NCBI GenBank assembly: GCA_022616435.1
Contig: JAKEET010000190.1
Location: 1-57,808 of the forward strand
DNA: 57,808 nucleotides
From: Gemmataceae bacterium
GTDB taxonomy: Bacteria; Planctomycetota; Planctomycetia; Gemmatales; Gemmataceae
Direction of reading: 5' to 3'
Positions 23,993-31,600 of the stretch are shown piece after piece. The first letter of the stretch is position 1; every line of letters starts with the position of its first letter. The notes under the pieces were generated by a model, which was given only the letters and a program-made list of their open reading frames with translations, did no database searches and had not been told where the DNA came from. The translations under genes and the position numbers were made by a program.

Positions 23993-25072
23993 CTACAGGT
24001 ATTTCTCCAACCCCTTTTTTTTGAGCAGCTCGACCAGGTGCTTGATGTTGCCTTCCTCGCGGCGATCGGCGACGAGGATCGCGTCGCCGTCTTGAATGAT
24101 CAGCAAATTGTCAACGCCGACCGTCGCGATCAGCGTGTCCGGTTCGCCGACGATGACGCATTCCTTGGTGTCGATCGCGCAGTGCTGCGCATGGACGGTG
24201 TTGCCGTCGGCATCCTGCGGATGCATGCGTTCGAGAGCCAGCCAGCTGCCCACGTCGTCCCAGCGGTAGGGGGCTTCGATCACCAGCACTTCCTTGGCTT
24301 TCTCCATGACGGCGTAGTCGATGCTGATCTTGGTCAGACCTTCGTACTCGGTGCGCAAAACCTCGTCGCGCTTTGCCGTCGGCCAGGCGGCGGCGATGCG
24401 TTCGATCGCCGCCGACAGGTTCGGCTGATTTTGCTTGAGCGCTTGCAGGATCGTCGTCGCCTTCCAGAAGAAGATGCCGCTGTTCCAGTAATACTCGCCG
24501 GAGGCGAGGAACTGCTCGGCCAGCTCGGCATCGGGCTTCTCGCGGAAGGCCTTCACCTGAAACACGCGGATCCCCTGGCGCTCCACCAGCGCCGCGCCAC
24601 GTTGAATGTAGCCATAGCCCGTCGCCGCGAACGTCGGCTTGATGCCGAAGGTGACCAGGGTTTGCGGATGTTCCTCGACCATCCGCTCGGCGACCTGGGC
24701 GGCCCGGCGAAACTCTTGCGCCGGCTCGATGACGTGGTCGGCGGGCATGACCATCATCACCGCGTCCGGATCGTGCTGGGCGATGAGCGCCGCCCCCAGA
24801 CCGATGCACGCCGCGGTGTCGCGGCCGCACGGTTCGCCGATGATGCGCTCGGCCGGCAATTCGGGGAGCTGGCGGCTGGTTTCGCCGGCGTGCATGGCCG
24901 CGGTGATGATCCAGGTGTTTTGCGGCGGCGTCAGGACTTCGATGCGATCGAAGGCCTGCTGCAAGAGCGAGCGGTCGCCGGCCAGGCTAAGGAATTGTTT
25001 CGGCTTCTGCTGCCGGCTGCGCGGCCAGAAGCGGGTGCCGCCGCCGCCGGCCATGATGACTGCGTGAAGCAT
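23993..25072 (-). CDS. manC: Mannose-1-phosphate guanylyltransferase
   Basis: This 359-residue enzyme makes GDP-mannose from mannose 1-phosphate and GTP, feeding glycan and surface polysaccharide synthesis. The nucleotide-binding signature is GGGGTRFWPRSRQQKPKQFL; IGEPCGRDTAACIG, MVMPADHVI, FREKPD, YYWNSGIFFWKA and the metal-site APYRWDDVGSW are all present. It is the single-domain type, with no C-terminal phosphomannose isomerase. The start at 25072 has AAGGA five bases upstream. A strong hairpin (25093-25121) separates it from the gene upstream, so it probably has its own promoter or depends on readthrough. Confidence 0.93.
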   Translation of the reverse strand: MLHAVIMAGGGGTRFWPRSRQQKPKQFLSLAGDRSLLQQAFDRIEVLTPPQNTWIITAAMHAGETSRQLPELPAERIIGEPCGRDTAACIGLGAALIAQHDPDAVMMVMPADHVIEPAQEFRRAAQVAERMVEEHPQTLVTFGIKPTFAATGYGYIQRGAALVERQGIRVFQVKAFREKPDAELAEQFLASGEYYWNSGIFFWKATTILQALKQNQPNLSAAIERIAAAWPTAKRDEVLRTEYEGLTKISIDYAVMEKAKEVLVIEAPYRWDDVGSWLALERMHPQDADGNTVHAQHCAIDTKECVIVGEPDTLIATVGVDNLLIIQDGDAILVADRREEGNIKHLVELLKKKGLEKYL

Positions 25073-25092
25073 AAGAGTCCTTCCCTCAACAA

Positions 25093-25121
25093 ACTTCCGA
25101 AGTCTTCAAGACTTCGGAAGT
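25093..25121 (-). terminator. Terminator-like hairpin between the apbE operon and manC
   Basis: Fourteen-base arms (ACTTCCGAAGTCTT and complement) surround a single central base, forming a very stable stem. On the minus strand it is followed by TTGTTG. It sits six bases after the stop of the gene at 25127 and 20 bases before the manC start. The CTTCCGAAG core recurs at 38720. Confidence 0.6.
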
Positions 25122-25126
25122 CTATT

Positions 25127-26317
25127 CTATCGCTTGATCGGCTTCGGCACCGGGTCGGTCGCGAACGGCCAATCCGTGGCTTGGTAGCGGAAGTCCAGGT
25201 GCGGCGTCTCGACGCGGCGGTTTCTTTCGCTCTTGCTGACCATCACCGCGTCGAGGATGCCGGTCGTCAGTAGAGTGCGTTCGACCGGGTAGGGGGCGTG
25301 CCCGGTGTTGACCAAGGAATCGATGGCGCGCAACTGGTAGGCGAAGTGCGCGAACGGATCGGGCTGCTGCAAGTAGAAGTGGGTTGCCCGCGGTTTGGCC
25401 TGGCCGCGCTCACGCACGGCGCACAGGAATCCACCGCCGTCGCCTTCGTGGATCCAGCCGTTGAGCATGGCGACCGCGCCTTTGAAGCCGTCGCGGTATT
25501 CGATGACGAACACGCCGGCGTCCCTGGCCTTGGCGGTCAGCTTGCGGAAGTCGCCGTTGGCATGGGCCGGGACCAGCGCCATGCCGGCTTCGAGCAGCTC
25601 GCGCGAGAACACGCCGCGGTCCATGGCCCGCCACATCTCCTCGCCTTGCAGGCACGTGACCGCGCGGACCCCGGTCTCGCCGCCGCGACGCCGCTCGACC
25701 AGGCATTGCAGGGCCTCCAGCGCGTGGAAGCCGTAACCCTCGAACGGCCCGTAGCCGATCTGTACTGCCTCGGTCAATTCGGCGCCGCGCTGGATGCGCA
25801 GCGCCGGCCGCCGCCACGTCACCGGCACCGACGAGCCGGCCATGAACGGCACGTGCAGCTCGCGGGCCCGGTCGTACATCCACTTGGCGTCGTTCCAGGT
25901 CGCGGCCAGGTGCTTGTCGGTGAACACCGGGACCGAGCGCCGATAGCGGGCGAACACGGCGGCGGTTTCCTCGAAGAAGCGCCGCCGCGGATACAGGACC
26001 TGGCCGCGCGCGTTGGTCGGATACTTGCCGTGCTCGCCGATCAACAGCACCCCGTCCACCGCGACTTCCTTGCGGCCCAGCGTGATGGCCCGTTCGATTG
26101 AGTCATAGATCGTGAAATTGTGCTTCTTGGCGAAGCCGCGGCTCAGATCGCTGTCGGGGAACTGATCGACAAACATCGACACGAGCCGCATGCGTGGGAA
26201 TTCCTTGCCGTCGTGCAGGAAGCCCTCGAAGATCTTGCTGACGATGACGTCGGCGTGCGAGTGGCGGTGGTAGACCGTGGCGATGGCGGCGACGCGTTTG
26301 GGTTGTTGCTGGTTCAT
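25127..26317 (-). CDS. Conserved protein of unrecognised family (paralog of the gene at 49704)
   Basis: This 396-residue protein has no signal peptide. I do not recognise a named family, but it is clearly homologous to the Tat-exported protein at 49704-50987. Shared blocks are VDxVLIIGEHG-Y-P, RSVPVFxDKHL, AGSS-PVTWR-PAL, FHALExxQC-ERRRGGExGV, APYPxERTLLTTG and RRxETPHL-x-RYQ. The N-terminus (KRVAAIATVYHRHSHADVIV) looks like a Rossmann-type strand and helix, so a distant link to nucleotide-binding oxidoreductases is possible (inference). It is last in an apparent operon after apbE and a TIM-barrel isomerase, with a palindrome (CATGGGTCCCATG) in the gap upstream. Confidence 0.7.
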   Translation of the reverse strand: MNQQQPKRVAAIATVYHRHSHADVIVSKIFEGFLHDGKEFPRMRLVSMFVDQFPDSDLSRGFAKKHNFTIYDSIERAITLGRKEVAVDGVLLIGEHGKYPTNARGQVLYPRRRFFEETAAVFARYRRSVPVFTDKHLAATWNDAKWMYDRARELHVPFMAGSSVPVTWRRPALRIQRGAELTEAVQIGYGPFEGYGFHALEALQCLVERRRGGETGVRAVTCLQGEEMWRAMDRGVFSRELLEAGMALVPAHANGDFRKLTAKARDAGVFVIEYRDGFKGAVAMLNGWIHEGDGGGFLCAVRERGQAKPRATHFYLQQPDPFAHFAYQLRAIDSLVNTGHAPYPVERTLLTTGILDAVMVSKSERNRRVETPHLDFRYQATDWPFATDPVPKPIKR

Positions 26318-26360
26318 GGTGTGGGAATAGGACTCATGGGTCCCATGGGACGTATCAGCC

Positions 26361-27239
26361 CTATGACTGCCACTGGTCCGCGCGATTCACCGCCCGCGCG
26401 GCTTCGACTTCCGTGGTCCTCGGCCGCAGTTCCAGGCCGACGCAGCCGCGGTAGCCCAGGTCGTGCAGCTGTTTCAGCACGCGCGGGTAGTGAATCTCGC
26501 CGGTCCCCGGCTCATTGCGGCCTGGATGGTCGGCGAGCTGATAGTACCCCGCGGCGGCATAGCCGTCGCGCATGTGGCCGCACAGGTCGCCTTCCGAGAT
26601 CTGCATGTGATACAGGTCCCAGTTGATCTTCACGAAGCGCGAGTTCACCGCCTTGATGATCCGCACCGCCGGCTCGCTGCCGTACAGGCAGTGCCCCTTG
26701 TGATCGACGCGGATGTTCATCGGCTCCAGGATCAGCGTGACGTTGTGCTTCTCCGCGATCGGAGCGGCCCGCCGCAATCCGGTGATGACGTTTTCATGCA
26801 TCTGCTGCTGCGTCAGGCCGCGCACGTCGTCGCCGGCGACCACCGTCATCAAACGGCAATGGAGCTGGTGGGCGACCTTGCAGCCGGCTTCCACCTTCTC
26901 GATGAACCGGTCATGGTTCTTGGTCTCATTCAGTCCCGGGCGGAAGCCCCACGCGGTGAACTGCGCGACTTCGAGCTTCAGCTTCTGGCAGGTCGCGGCC
27001 ACGGCGGGAATGTCCTTGTCCTCCCACGGCCAGAACTCGATGGCCGGAAAGCCCAACCGCGCGGCCTCCTCCAGCCGGCGCAGGAAGGGCAGGCGGCGCC
27101 ACCACATCTCGACATTGACGGCGAACTTGGTATGGGCCGTGCGGCCGAGGCGCGACACGTCGTCTTGCTGGGCGGCGGTCGCGATTCCACCGGTGGCGGC
27201 GAGGGCGGCGGAGGCAGTGATGAATTGGCGGCGCTGCAT
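26361..27239 (-). CDS. Hydroxypyruvate-isomerase-like sugar phosphate isomerase/epimerase, Tat leader
   Basis: This 292-residue protein is an AP-endonuclease-2-type TIM barrel of the hydroxypyruvate isomerase group. The twin-arginine-type leader is QRRQFITASAALAATGG. Catalytic-region motifs are AIEFWPWEDKD, NVTLILEPMN (metal-binding Glu), KINWDLYHMQISEGDL, QLADHPGRNEPGTGEI and GCVGLELRP (second Glu). Isomerisation of a keto-aldose or hydroxypyruvate is expected from the family; the true substrate is unknown. I start it at 27239, directly before the leader. It lies 26 bases after apbE and is presumably co-transcribed with it. Confidence 0.88.
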   Translation of the reverse strand: MQRRQFITASAALAATGGIATAAQQDDVSRLGRTAHTKFAVNVEMWWRRLPFLRRLEEAARLGFPAIEFWPWEDKDIPAVAATCQKLKLEVAQFTAWGFRPGLNETKNHDRFIEKVEAGCKVAHQLHCRLMTVVAGDDVRGLTQQQMHENVITGLRRAAPIAEKHNVTLILEPMNIRVDHKGHCLYGSEPAVRIIKAVNSRFVKINWDLYHMQISEGDLCGHMRDGYAAAGYYQLADHPGRNEPGTGEIHYPRVLKQLHDLGYRGCVGLELRPRTTEVEAARAVNRADQWQS

Positions 27240-27265
27240 GACGTTGCTCCGAGAGTGAGGAAGGG

Positions 27266-28309
27266 TCATTCTATCCATAGGTATTTTGCGAAGCGCGACG
27301 ACGGCGTGCTCACGATGCCGTCGGGGGTTTCATAAACGAACACGGCGGCGCAGTCCTTCTGCGATTCAATCAACTTCAATCCCTTGTCGGGACCGAGGAC
27401 GCAGGCGGCGGTGTCCAGGCCGTCGGCCCACACCCCCTTCGGCGCGATCACGGTCACGCTGCGCCGGCCGACCAGGCCCAGCCCGGTCTGGGGATCGATG
27501 ACGTGCGAGTAGCGCACGCCGCCGATTTCGACGAACTGGTTGGCGTCGCCGGACGTGGACACCGCCGCGTTCTTCAGGAGAAGATAGGTCATCGGCGCCG
27601 ATTTCCCACCTTTCCCTGGCGCGACGACGGGGGCGATGCCCACTTTCCAGCCCTGGGCCTCGGGCGGCGGATCGCTGACGGTGATGTCCCCGCCGGCCGC
27701 GACCAGGGCGCTGGTCACGCCGTGCCGGCGCAGCACGTCGAGCACCGCGTCGGCCGTGTAGCCCTTGGCGATGCCGCCCAGGTCCAGCAACATCGCCATC
27801 ATGAGCAGTTGCACGGTGCGGCGCTCGGGATCGAGACGGATCTTCCGATAGTCGACGCGGGCCAGCGCCTGCTTCAATGTCTCCATATCGGGGAGCTGCT
27901 TCGTCTTGCGGGCCGTGCGCCACAATCGGATGACCGGGGCGACGCTGACGTCAAAGGCGCCGTCGGACAGCTTGGCGATCTCATCCGCCTTCTGCAGGAC
28001 GGCGAACAGGTCGGCGCTGACCTTGACCGGATCGCCGCCGGCCTGCTCGCAAAGCCGCAACAGCTCGCTCTCCGGCAGGTAGTCGCTGAAGATGCGATTG
28101 AGCTCGGCGACCCGGGCAAAGGCCGCTTGCGACGCCTTCTTCGCGGCCGCCTCGTCCGGCGCGTACAGGACGATGCGGAACACCGTCCCCATGTGCCGCT
28201 CCTGGAAAGTGAACCGCTTCTGGTCCGTGGGTTGGGCGCGGACGCCGATCGTGACGAGCGCCAGCCCCAAGAACACGACCGCCAGGCCACCGAGGAGACG
28301 TCGTCCCAT
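27266..28309 (-). CDS. apbE: FAD:protein FMN transferase
   Basis: This 347-residue ApbE-type enzyme attaches FMN covalently to threonine of exported flavoproteins such as NqrB/C or RnfG. A signal peptide (LLGGLAVVFLGLALVTIGVRA) places it outside the cytoplasm. Motifs are MGTVFRIVLY, LLDLGGIAKGYTADAV (flavin and Mg binding), SALVAAGGDI, VSTSGDANQF and YSHVIDPQTG. It is first in the apparent operon apbE, isomerase, unrecognised protein. No NQR/RNF or obvious flavinylation target lies in this window. Confidence 0.92.
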   Translation of the reverse strand: MGRRLLGGLAVVFLGLALVTIGVRAQPTDQKRFTFQERHMGTVFRIVLYAPDEAAAKKASQAAFARVAELNRIFSDYLPESELLRLCEQAGGDPVKVSADLFAVLQKADEIAKLSDGAFDVSVAPVIRLWRTARKTKQLPDMETLKQALARVDYRKIRLDPERRTVQLLMMAMLLDLGGIAKGYTADAVLDVLRRHGVTSALVAAGGDITVSDPPPEAQGWKVGIAPVVAPGKGGKSAPMTYLLLKNAAVSTSGDANQFVEIGGVRYSHVIDPQTGLGLVGRRSVTVIAPKGVWADGLDTAACVLGPDKGLKLIESQKDCAAVFVYETPDGIVSTPSSRFAKYLWIE

Positions 28310-28371
28310 GTTGTGATCCTCAGCCGCGAGCGCCGGACTCGGCGCGGGCGACGCCGCGCTCCATCCGCGTC

Positions 28372-28401
28372 CCGTTCCAGGGTATCCGTTCCAGGGTATC
28401 C
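28372..28401 (+). repeat. Two-copy tandem repeat of CCGTTCCAGGGTAT
   Basis: Two exact 14-base copies lie head to tail between the divergent apbE and Gfo/Idh genes, about 42 bases before the candidate -35 box at 28443. It could be a duplicated operator or a replication slip. Confidence 0.6.
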
Positions 28402-28442
28402 GGCGGCCGCGGCGGGCGTGAGTCTTTTTTCCGAAAAAGTGA

Positions 28443-28471
28443 TAGACAGGTGTTCGACTACGGGCGAGAAT
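28443..28471 (+). promoter_or_regulatory. Candidate sigma70 promoter for the Gfo/Idh gene
   Basis: TAGACA (28443-28448), a 17-base spacer and GAGAAT (28466-28471) match the consensus at 5/6 and 4/6 positions. A start near 28478 would give a 37-base leader to the ATG at 28515. Confidence 0.4.
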
Positions 28472-28514
28472 GAGCCATCATGCTGCCTACCAAGTCACTC
28501 TTCAGGAGATACCG

Positions 28515-29801
28515 ATGAGCGAAACCCGACGCGAATTCTTGAAAGCCAGCGCCGTGGCCGGCGGCGCCCTGGCCGCCAACCTCGACCTGCTAAACGGCGT
28601 TCACGCCGGCGGCAGCGACATCGTCCGCGTCGGCCTGGTCGGCTGCGGCGGCCGCGGCTCCGGCGCCATCGAGCAGTGCATCCGCGGCGGCCGCAACGTC
28701 AAGGTCGTGGCCCTGGCAGATGCCTTCCGCGACAAGGCCGAGGCACTGCGCAACTCGCTCCGCAACCTGGCCGCCAATAATGAACGGCTGCGCAACAGCG
28801 TGGAGCTCCCGGACGAGCGCATCTTCGTCGGCCTCGACGCGTATCGACGCGTCATCGAGAACGTCGACGTCGTGTGCCTGGCGACGCCGCCGGGCTTTCG
28901 GCCCACGCATATCCGGGCCGCCGTGGCCGCCCGCAAGCACATCTTCACCGAAAAGCCGGTGTGCGTGGACGGCCCGGGCGCTCGCATGTGCCTGGCCGCG
29001 TTCGAGGAAGCCAATCGCCATCGCCTGTCGATCGTCGCCGGCACGCAGCGCCGCTACCAGACGGGCTACCTGGCGTCGATGCAGAAGATCCACGACGGCG
29101 ACCTGGGCCAGATCACGTCGATGCGCGTCTACTGGAACGGCAACACGCTCTGGAGTCGGCGGCGCACCGACGACATGACCGACTTGCAATGGCAGCTGCG
29201 CAACTGGTACTACTTCACCTGGCTGTGCGGCGACCACATCGTCGAACAACATGTCCACAACCTCGACGTCGCCAACTGGGCCTTACAGAACAGCCATCCG
29301 ACCCGCTGCGTCGGCCTCGGCGGCCGCCAGGTGCGCGTGGAGCCGCTCTACGGCCACATCTACGACCACTTCGCCGTCGACTACGAGTATCCCAACGGCG
29401 TCCGCGTCATGAGCATGTGCCGGCAGATGCCGCGCCCCTGCGAGAACAATATCTCCGAGGCGGTCACCGGCACGCGCGGCACCTGGACCAGCAGCAACTA
29501 TCGCATCGTCGGCGAACGGCCGTGGCAATTCCCGGCCCGCGAGGACAACAACCCGTATCAGGACGAGCACGTGGCCCTGATCAACAGCATCCGCACCGGC
29601 CGGCCGATCAACGATCTCAAGAACGTCACCGAAAGCTCGTTGACCGCGATCATGGGGCGCATGGCCTGCTACACCGGCCGAGCGGTGACCTGGGACCAGG
29701 CGCTCAACTCGCAGCAGAACCTGATGCCGGAACGGCTGGCGTGGGACATGGAACTGCCGGTGCCGCCGGTGGCGATGCCGGGGACCACGCCGCTGACGTG
29801 A
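28515..29801 (+). CDS. Gfo/Idh/MocA-family oxidoreductase, Tat leader
   Basis: This 428-residue protein has a twin-arginine leader (TRREFLKASAVAGGALAA) followed by the Rossmann dinucleotide motif VRVGLVGCGGRGSGAIEQC. VVCLATPPGFRP and the family EKP motif (FTEKPVCVDG) follow, then the substrate domain. It probably oxidises or isomerises a sugar with NAD(P), as exported planctomycete members are thought to do; the substrate is unknown. I start it at 28515 because AGGAG lies six bases upstream. It converges with the DUF1559 gene, with an inverted repeat between the 3' ends. Confidence 0.92.
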   Translation: MSETRREFLKASAVAGGALAANLDLLNGVHAGGSDIVRVGLVGCGGRGSGAIEQCIRGGRNVKVVALADAFRDKAEALRNSLRNLAANNERLRNSVELPDERIFVGLDAYRRVIENVDVVCLATPPGFRPTHIRAAVAARKHIFTEKPVCVDGPGARMCLAAFEEANRHRLSIVAGTQRRYQTGYLASMQKIHDGDLGQITSMRVYWNGNTLWSRRRTDDMTDLQWQLRNWYYFTWLCGDHIVEQHVHNLDVANWALQNSHPTRCVGLGGRQVRVEPLYGHIYDHFAVDYEYPNGVRVMSMCRQMPRPCENNISEAVTGTRGTWTSSNYRIVGERPWQFPAREDNNPYQDEHVALINSIRTGRPINDLKNVTESSLTAIMGRMACYTGRAVTWDQALNSQQNLMPERLAWDMELPVPPVAMPGTTPLT

Positions 29802-29826
29802 GATGGACAGGGGATCATCGAAACGC

Positions 29827-29889
29827 CAAGACGCCAGGTGAGCTACGCCGACACACGTCTGTCGCATGCGTGGTTCGCCTGGCGGCTTG
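29827..29889. terminator. Inverted repeat between convergent genes
   Basis: Arms 29827-29838 (CAAGACGCCAGG) and 29878-29889 pair at 11 of 12 positions around a 39-base loop. It sits between the stops of the Gfo/Idh gene and the DUF1559 gene and could serve both, though the loop is long and no T-tract is present. Confidence 0.35.
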
Positions 29890-29901
29890 CTCTTCTCCGG
29901 A

Positions 29902-30846
29902 TCAGAATTCGCTGCCGTCGATCACTTCACCGGCCGCCTTGGTGCACATCGCGGCAAAGGTCAACAGCCCAATCGATTCGCGAATGAACGTGACGTGCCC
30001 GTCGGCGAAGACCACGTTGATGCCGCCGGGATGGAAGCTGTACGGCTCATTGTCATTGGTGGCGTTGATGGCTCGCGGCGTCAGCACCGGGCCCAATCCT
30101 TGAACGGAGCCGTCGATATTGGAGCCGTTGAGGCTGAACGGGCCTTCGCTGTCGATCCAGCCCTGACCCTGGTTGTTCTGGACGCCGGTCAGGACGGTGC
30201 GGCCCCGATAGATGAGCGGCCGGGCGGCGCATTCCAGCACCAGGATCGTCTGCGAGGTGCCGTCCTGGATGTCCGTCATGCGGGTCGTGGCATCGCGGTA
30301 CATCACGCACCGATTGATTGGGAAGGAGCCGTACAGCACCGGATCGACAAAAGGCTGAACGCCCATGATCGCTTCGTAATCCGTGGGGGCCAGCGGCCCG
30401 GGGAACGTCATCGCTGGCCGCGGCGGCAGGGCGGGCGCCGAGGTGACGCCGGCGTGGGCCGGGGCGCTCGGGCACACGAACAGGGACACGGGGTAGATCG
30501 CCGCGTTCAGGTTGGCCCCTTCCCACCAGTGCACGTTGAAGTCATACAGCTGTTGCAGGTTCGTTTGTTCGACGTAGGGGAGCGTCATCGCCCGCCAGCC
30601 CACGTACTTGCCGGCCGGATTGCCGGAGCCGGCCTTGGTCCAGCCGGACGGGGGGAAGCACTTGTTCGAATCATGAAAGTTCTGCAGCGCAAGGCCGATC
30701 TGCTTCAGGTTGTTGGCGCAGTGCGTGCGGCTGGCCGCTTCGCGCACTTTTTGCACGGCCGGCACCAGCAAGGCGATCAGGATGGCGATGATCGCGATGA
30801 CCACCAGCAGCTCGATGAGCGTGAAGCCGCGACGTTGCAGGGTCAC
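29902..30846 (-). CDS. DUF1559 type II secretion/pilin-like protein
   Basis: This 314-residue protein has the type IV prepilin leader [20 protein letters not shown] (cleavage after Gly) followed by [20 protein letters not shown], the usual DUF1559 start. The C-terminal H-X9-DG signature is complete ([17 protein letters not shown]). The start is GTG at 30846: AAGGAG lies six bases upstream, and no ATG is available at the correct place. Planctomycetes carry dozens of such genes; they are pseudopilin-like surface proteins with unknown individual roles. It is second in a two-gene operon after the membrane protein at 30879. Confidence 0.92.
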   Translation of the reverse strand: MTLQRRGFTLIELLVVIAIIAILIALLVPAVQKVREAASRTHCANNLKQIGLALQNFHDSNKCFPPSGWTKAGSGNPAGKYVGWRAMTLPYVEQTNLQQLYDFNVHWWEGANLNAAIYPVSLFVCPSAPAHAGVTSAPALPPRPAMTFPGPLAPTDYEAIMGVQPFVDPVLYGSFPINRCVMYRDATTRMTDIQDGTSQTILVLECAARPLIYRGRTVLTGVQNNQGQGWIDSEGPFSLNGSNIDGSVQGLGPVLTPRAINATNDNEPYSFHPGGINVVFADGHVTFIRESIGLLTFAAMCTKAAGEVIDGSEF

Positions 30847-30878
30847 GTGAAACTCCTTGGGGTTAGCTGGTGCTGGAA

Positions 30879-31526
30879 TCACGATTGTTCGAGCAGGACC
30901 GTGCTGATGGCTTGGCGGCACTCTTCCTGGGCCGCGCGGTCGCCGATCTGATACGAGGCGACGAAGTAGAACACCTGATCGCCGCGGCGCACGCCGATGA
31001 TGTCGCGCAGCGACGGCACGCTGTTGTACATGGCGCTGTAGGTGATCTTGGCCGCCGGCAGACCGCACACGGTCAAGGGCGAGACGGCGCTGGGCCGTTT
31101 CCAGTCGTGGCCGGGGCTGCGGTTCTTCACGCAATCGGCAATGTCCTGGTCCCTGGGCGTATCGACGACGTGGACGCGGAACGACGCGGTCGGCTGATTG
31201 GGGAGGATGCGCTTGAACTTCACGATCATGCGGTCGCCGCGATGATCGTTGGGCGCCTCGGTCGAGCGCAACTGCATGCTCCAGCGCGGCGGCGGCGTGA
31301 ACCTGACGCGCGTATGCTTGTCGTGGAAGTCCTTCCCCTCGCGCTTCAAGAGCGGCCGGTTCGGCATGGTTTCCAGCGTGGCCGACGGCCCCTGGAAATG
31401 CCGGTAGATGAAGTAAAGCGACGTCGGCAGGAGCACGACGACGACCCCGAGGAGGATGCGCTGCTTCCACGGGTTGTCGGCCGGGGAAGCCGGCGCCGGA
31501 GCAGGCTTATGTTGAATGACGTTCAT
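30879..31526 (-). CDS. Single-pass membrane protein, function unknown
   Basis: This 215-residue protein has a short Pro/Ala-rich N-terminus and one membrane helix ([20 protein letters not shown]), placing about 175 residues outside the cytoplasm. The outer domain ([11 protein letters not shown] ... [11 protein letters not shown] ... [15 protein letters not shown] ... [13 protein letters not shown]) has the look of a small beta-rich lipid- or ligand-binding fold, but I recognise no family. It sits 32 bases before the DUF1559 gene behind a strong promoter, so the two may work together in envelope assembly (inference). Confidence 0.75.
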   Translation of the reverse strand: MNVIQHKPAPAPASPADNPWKQRILLGVVVVLLPTSLYFIYRHFQGPSATLETMPNRPLLKREGKDFHDKHTRVRFTPPPRWSMQLRSTEAPNDHRGDRMIVKFKRILPNQPTASFRVHVVDTPRDQDIADCVKNRSPGHDWKRPSAVSPLTVCGLPAAKITYSAMYNSVPSLRDIIGVRRGDQVFYFVASYQIGDRAAQEECRQAISTVLLEQS

Positions 31527-31549
31527 GGTGTCGAAAGCGTGACTCGTTG

Positions 31550-31578
31550 ATCGTAATGCCCGCGACGCCGGATGTCAA
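31550..31578 (-). promoter_or_regulatory. Strong sigma70-type promoter for the DUF1559 operon
   Basis: On the minus strand a perfect TTGACA (31578-31573), a 17-base spacer and TACGAT (31555-31550) lie in the 74-base gap before the gene starting at 31526. The start point would be near 31543, giving a 17-base leader. It is the best promoter match in the window. Confidence 0.65.
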
Positions 31579-31600
31579 CCAAGACGCTGCCAAAAGCACA

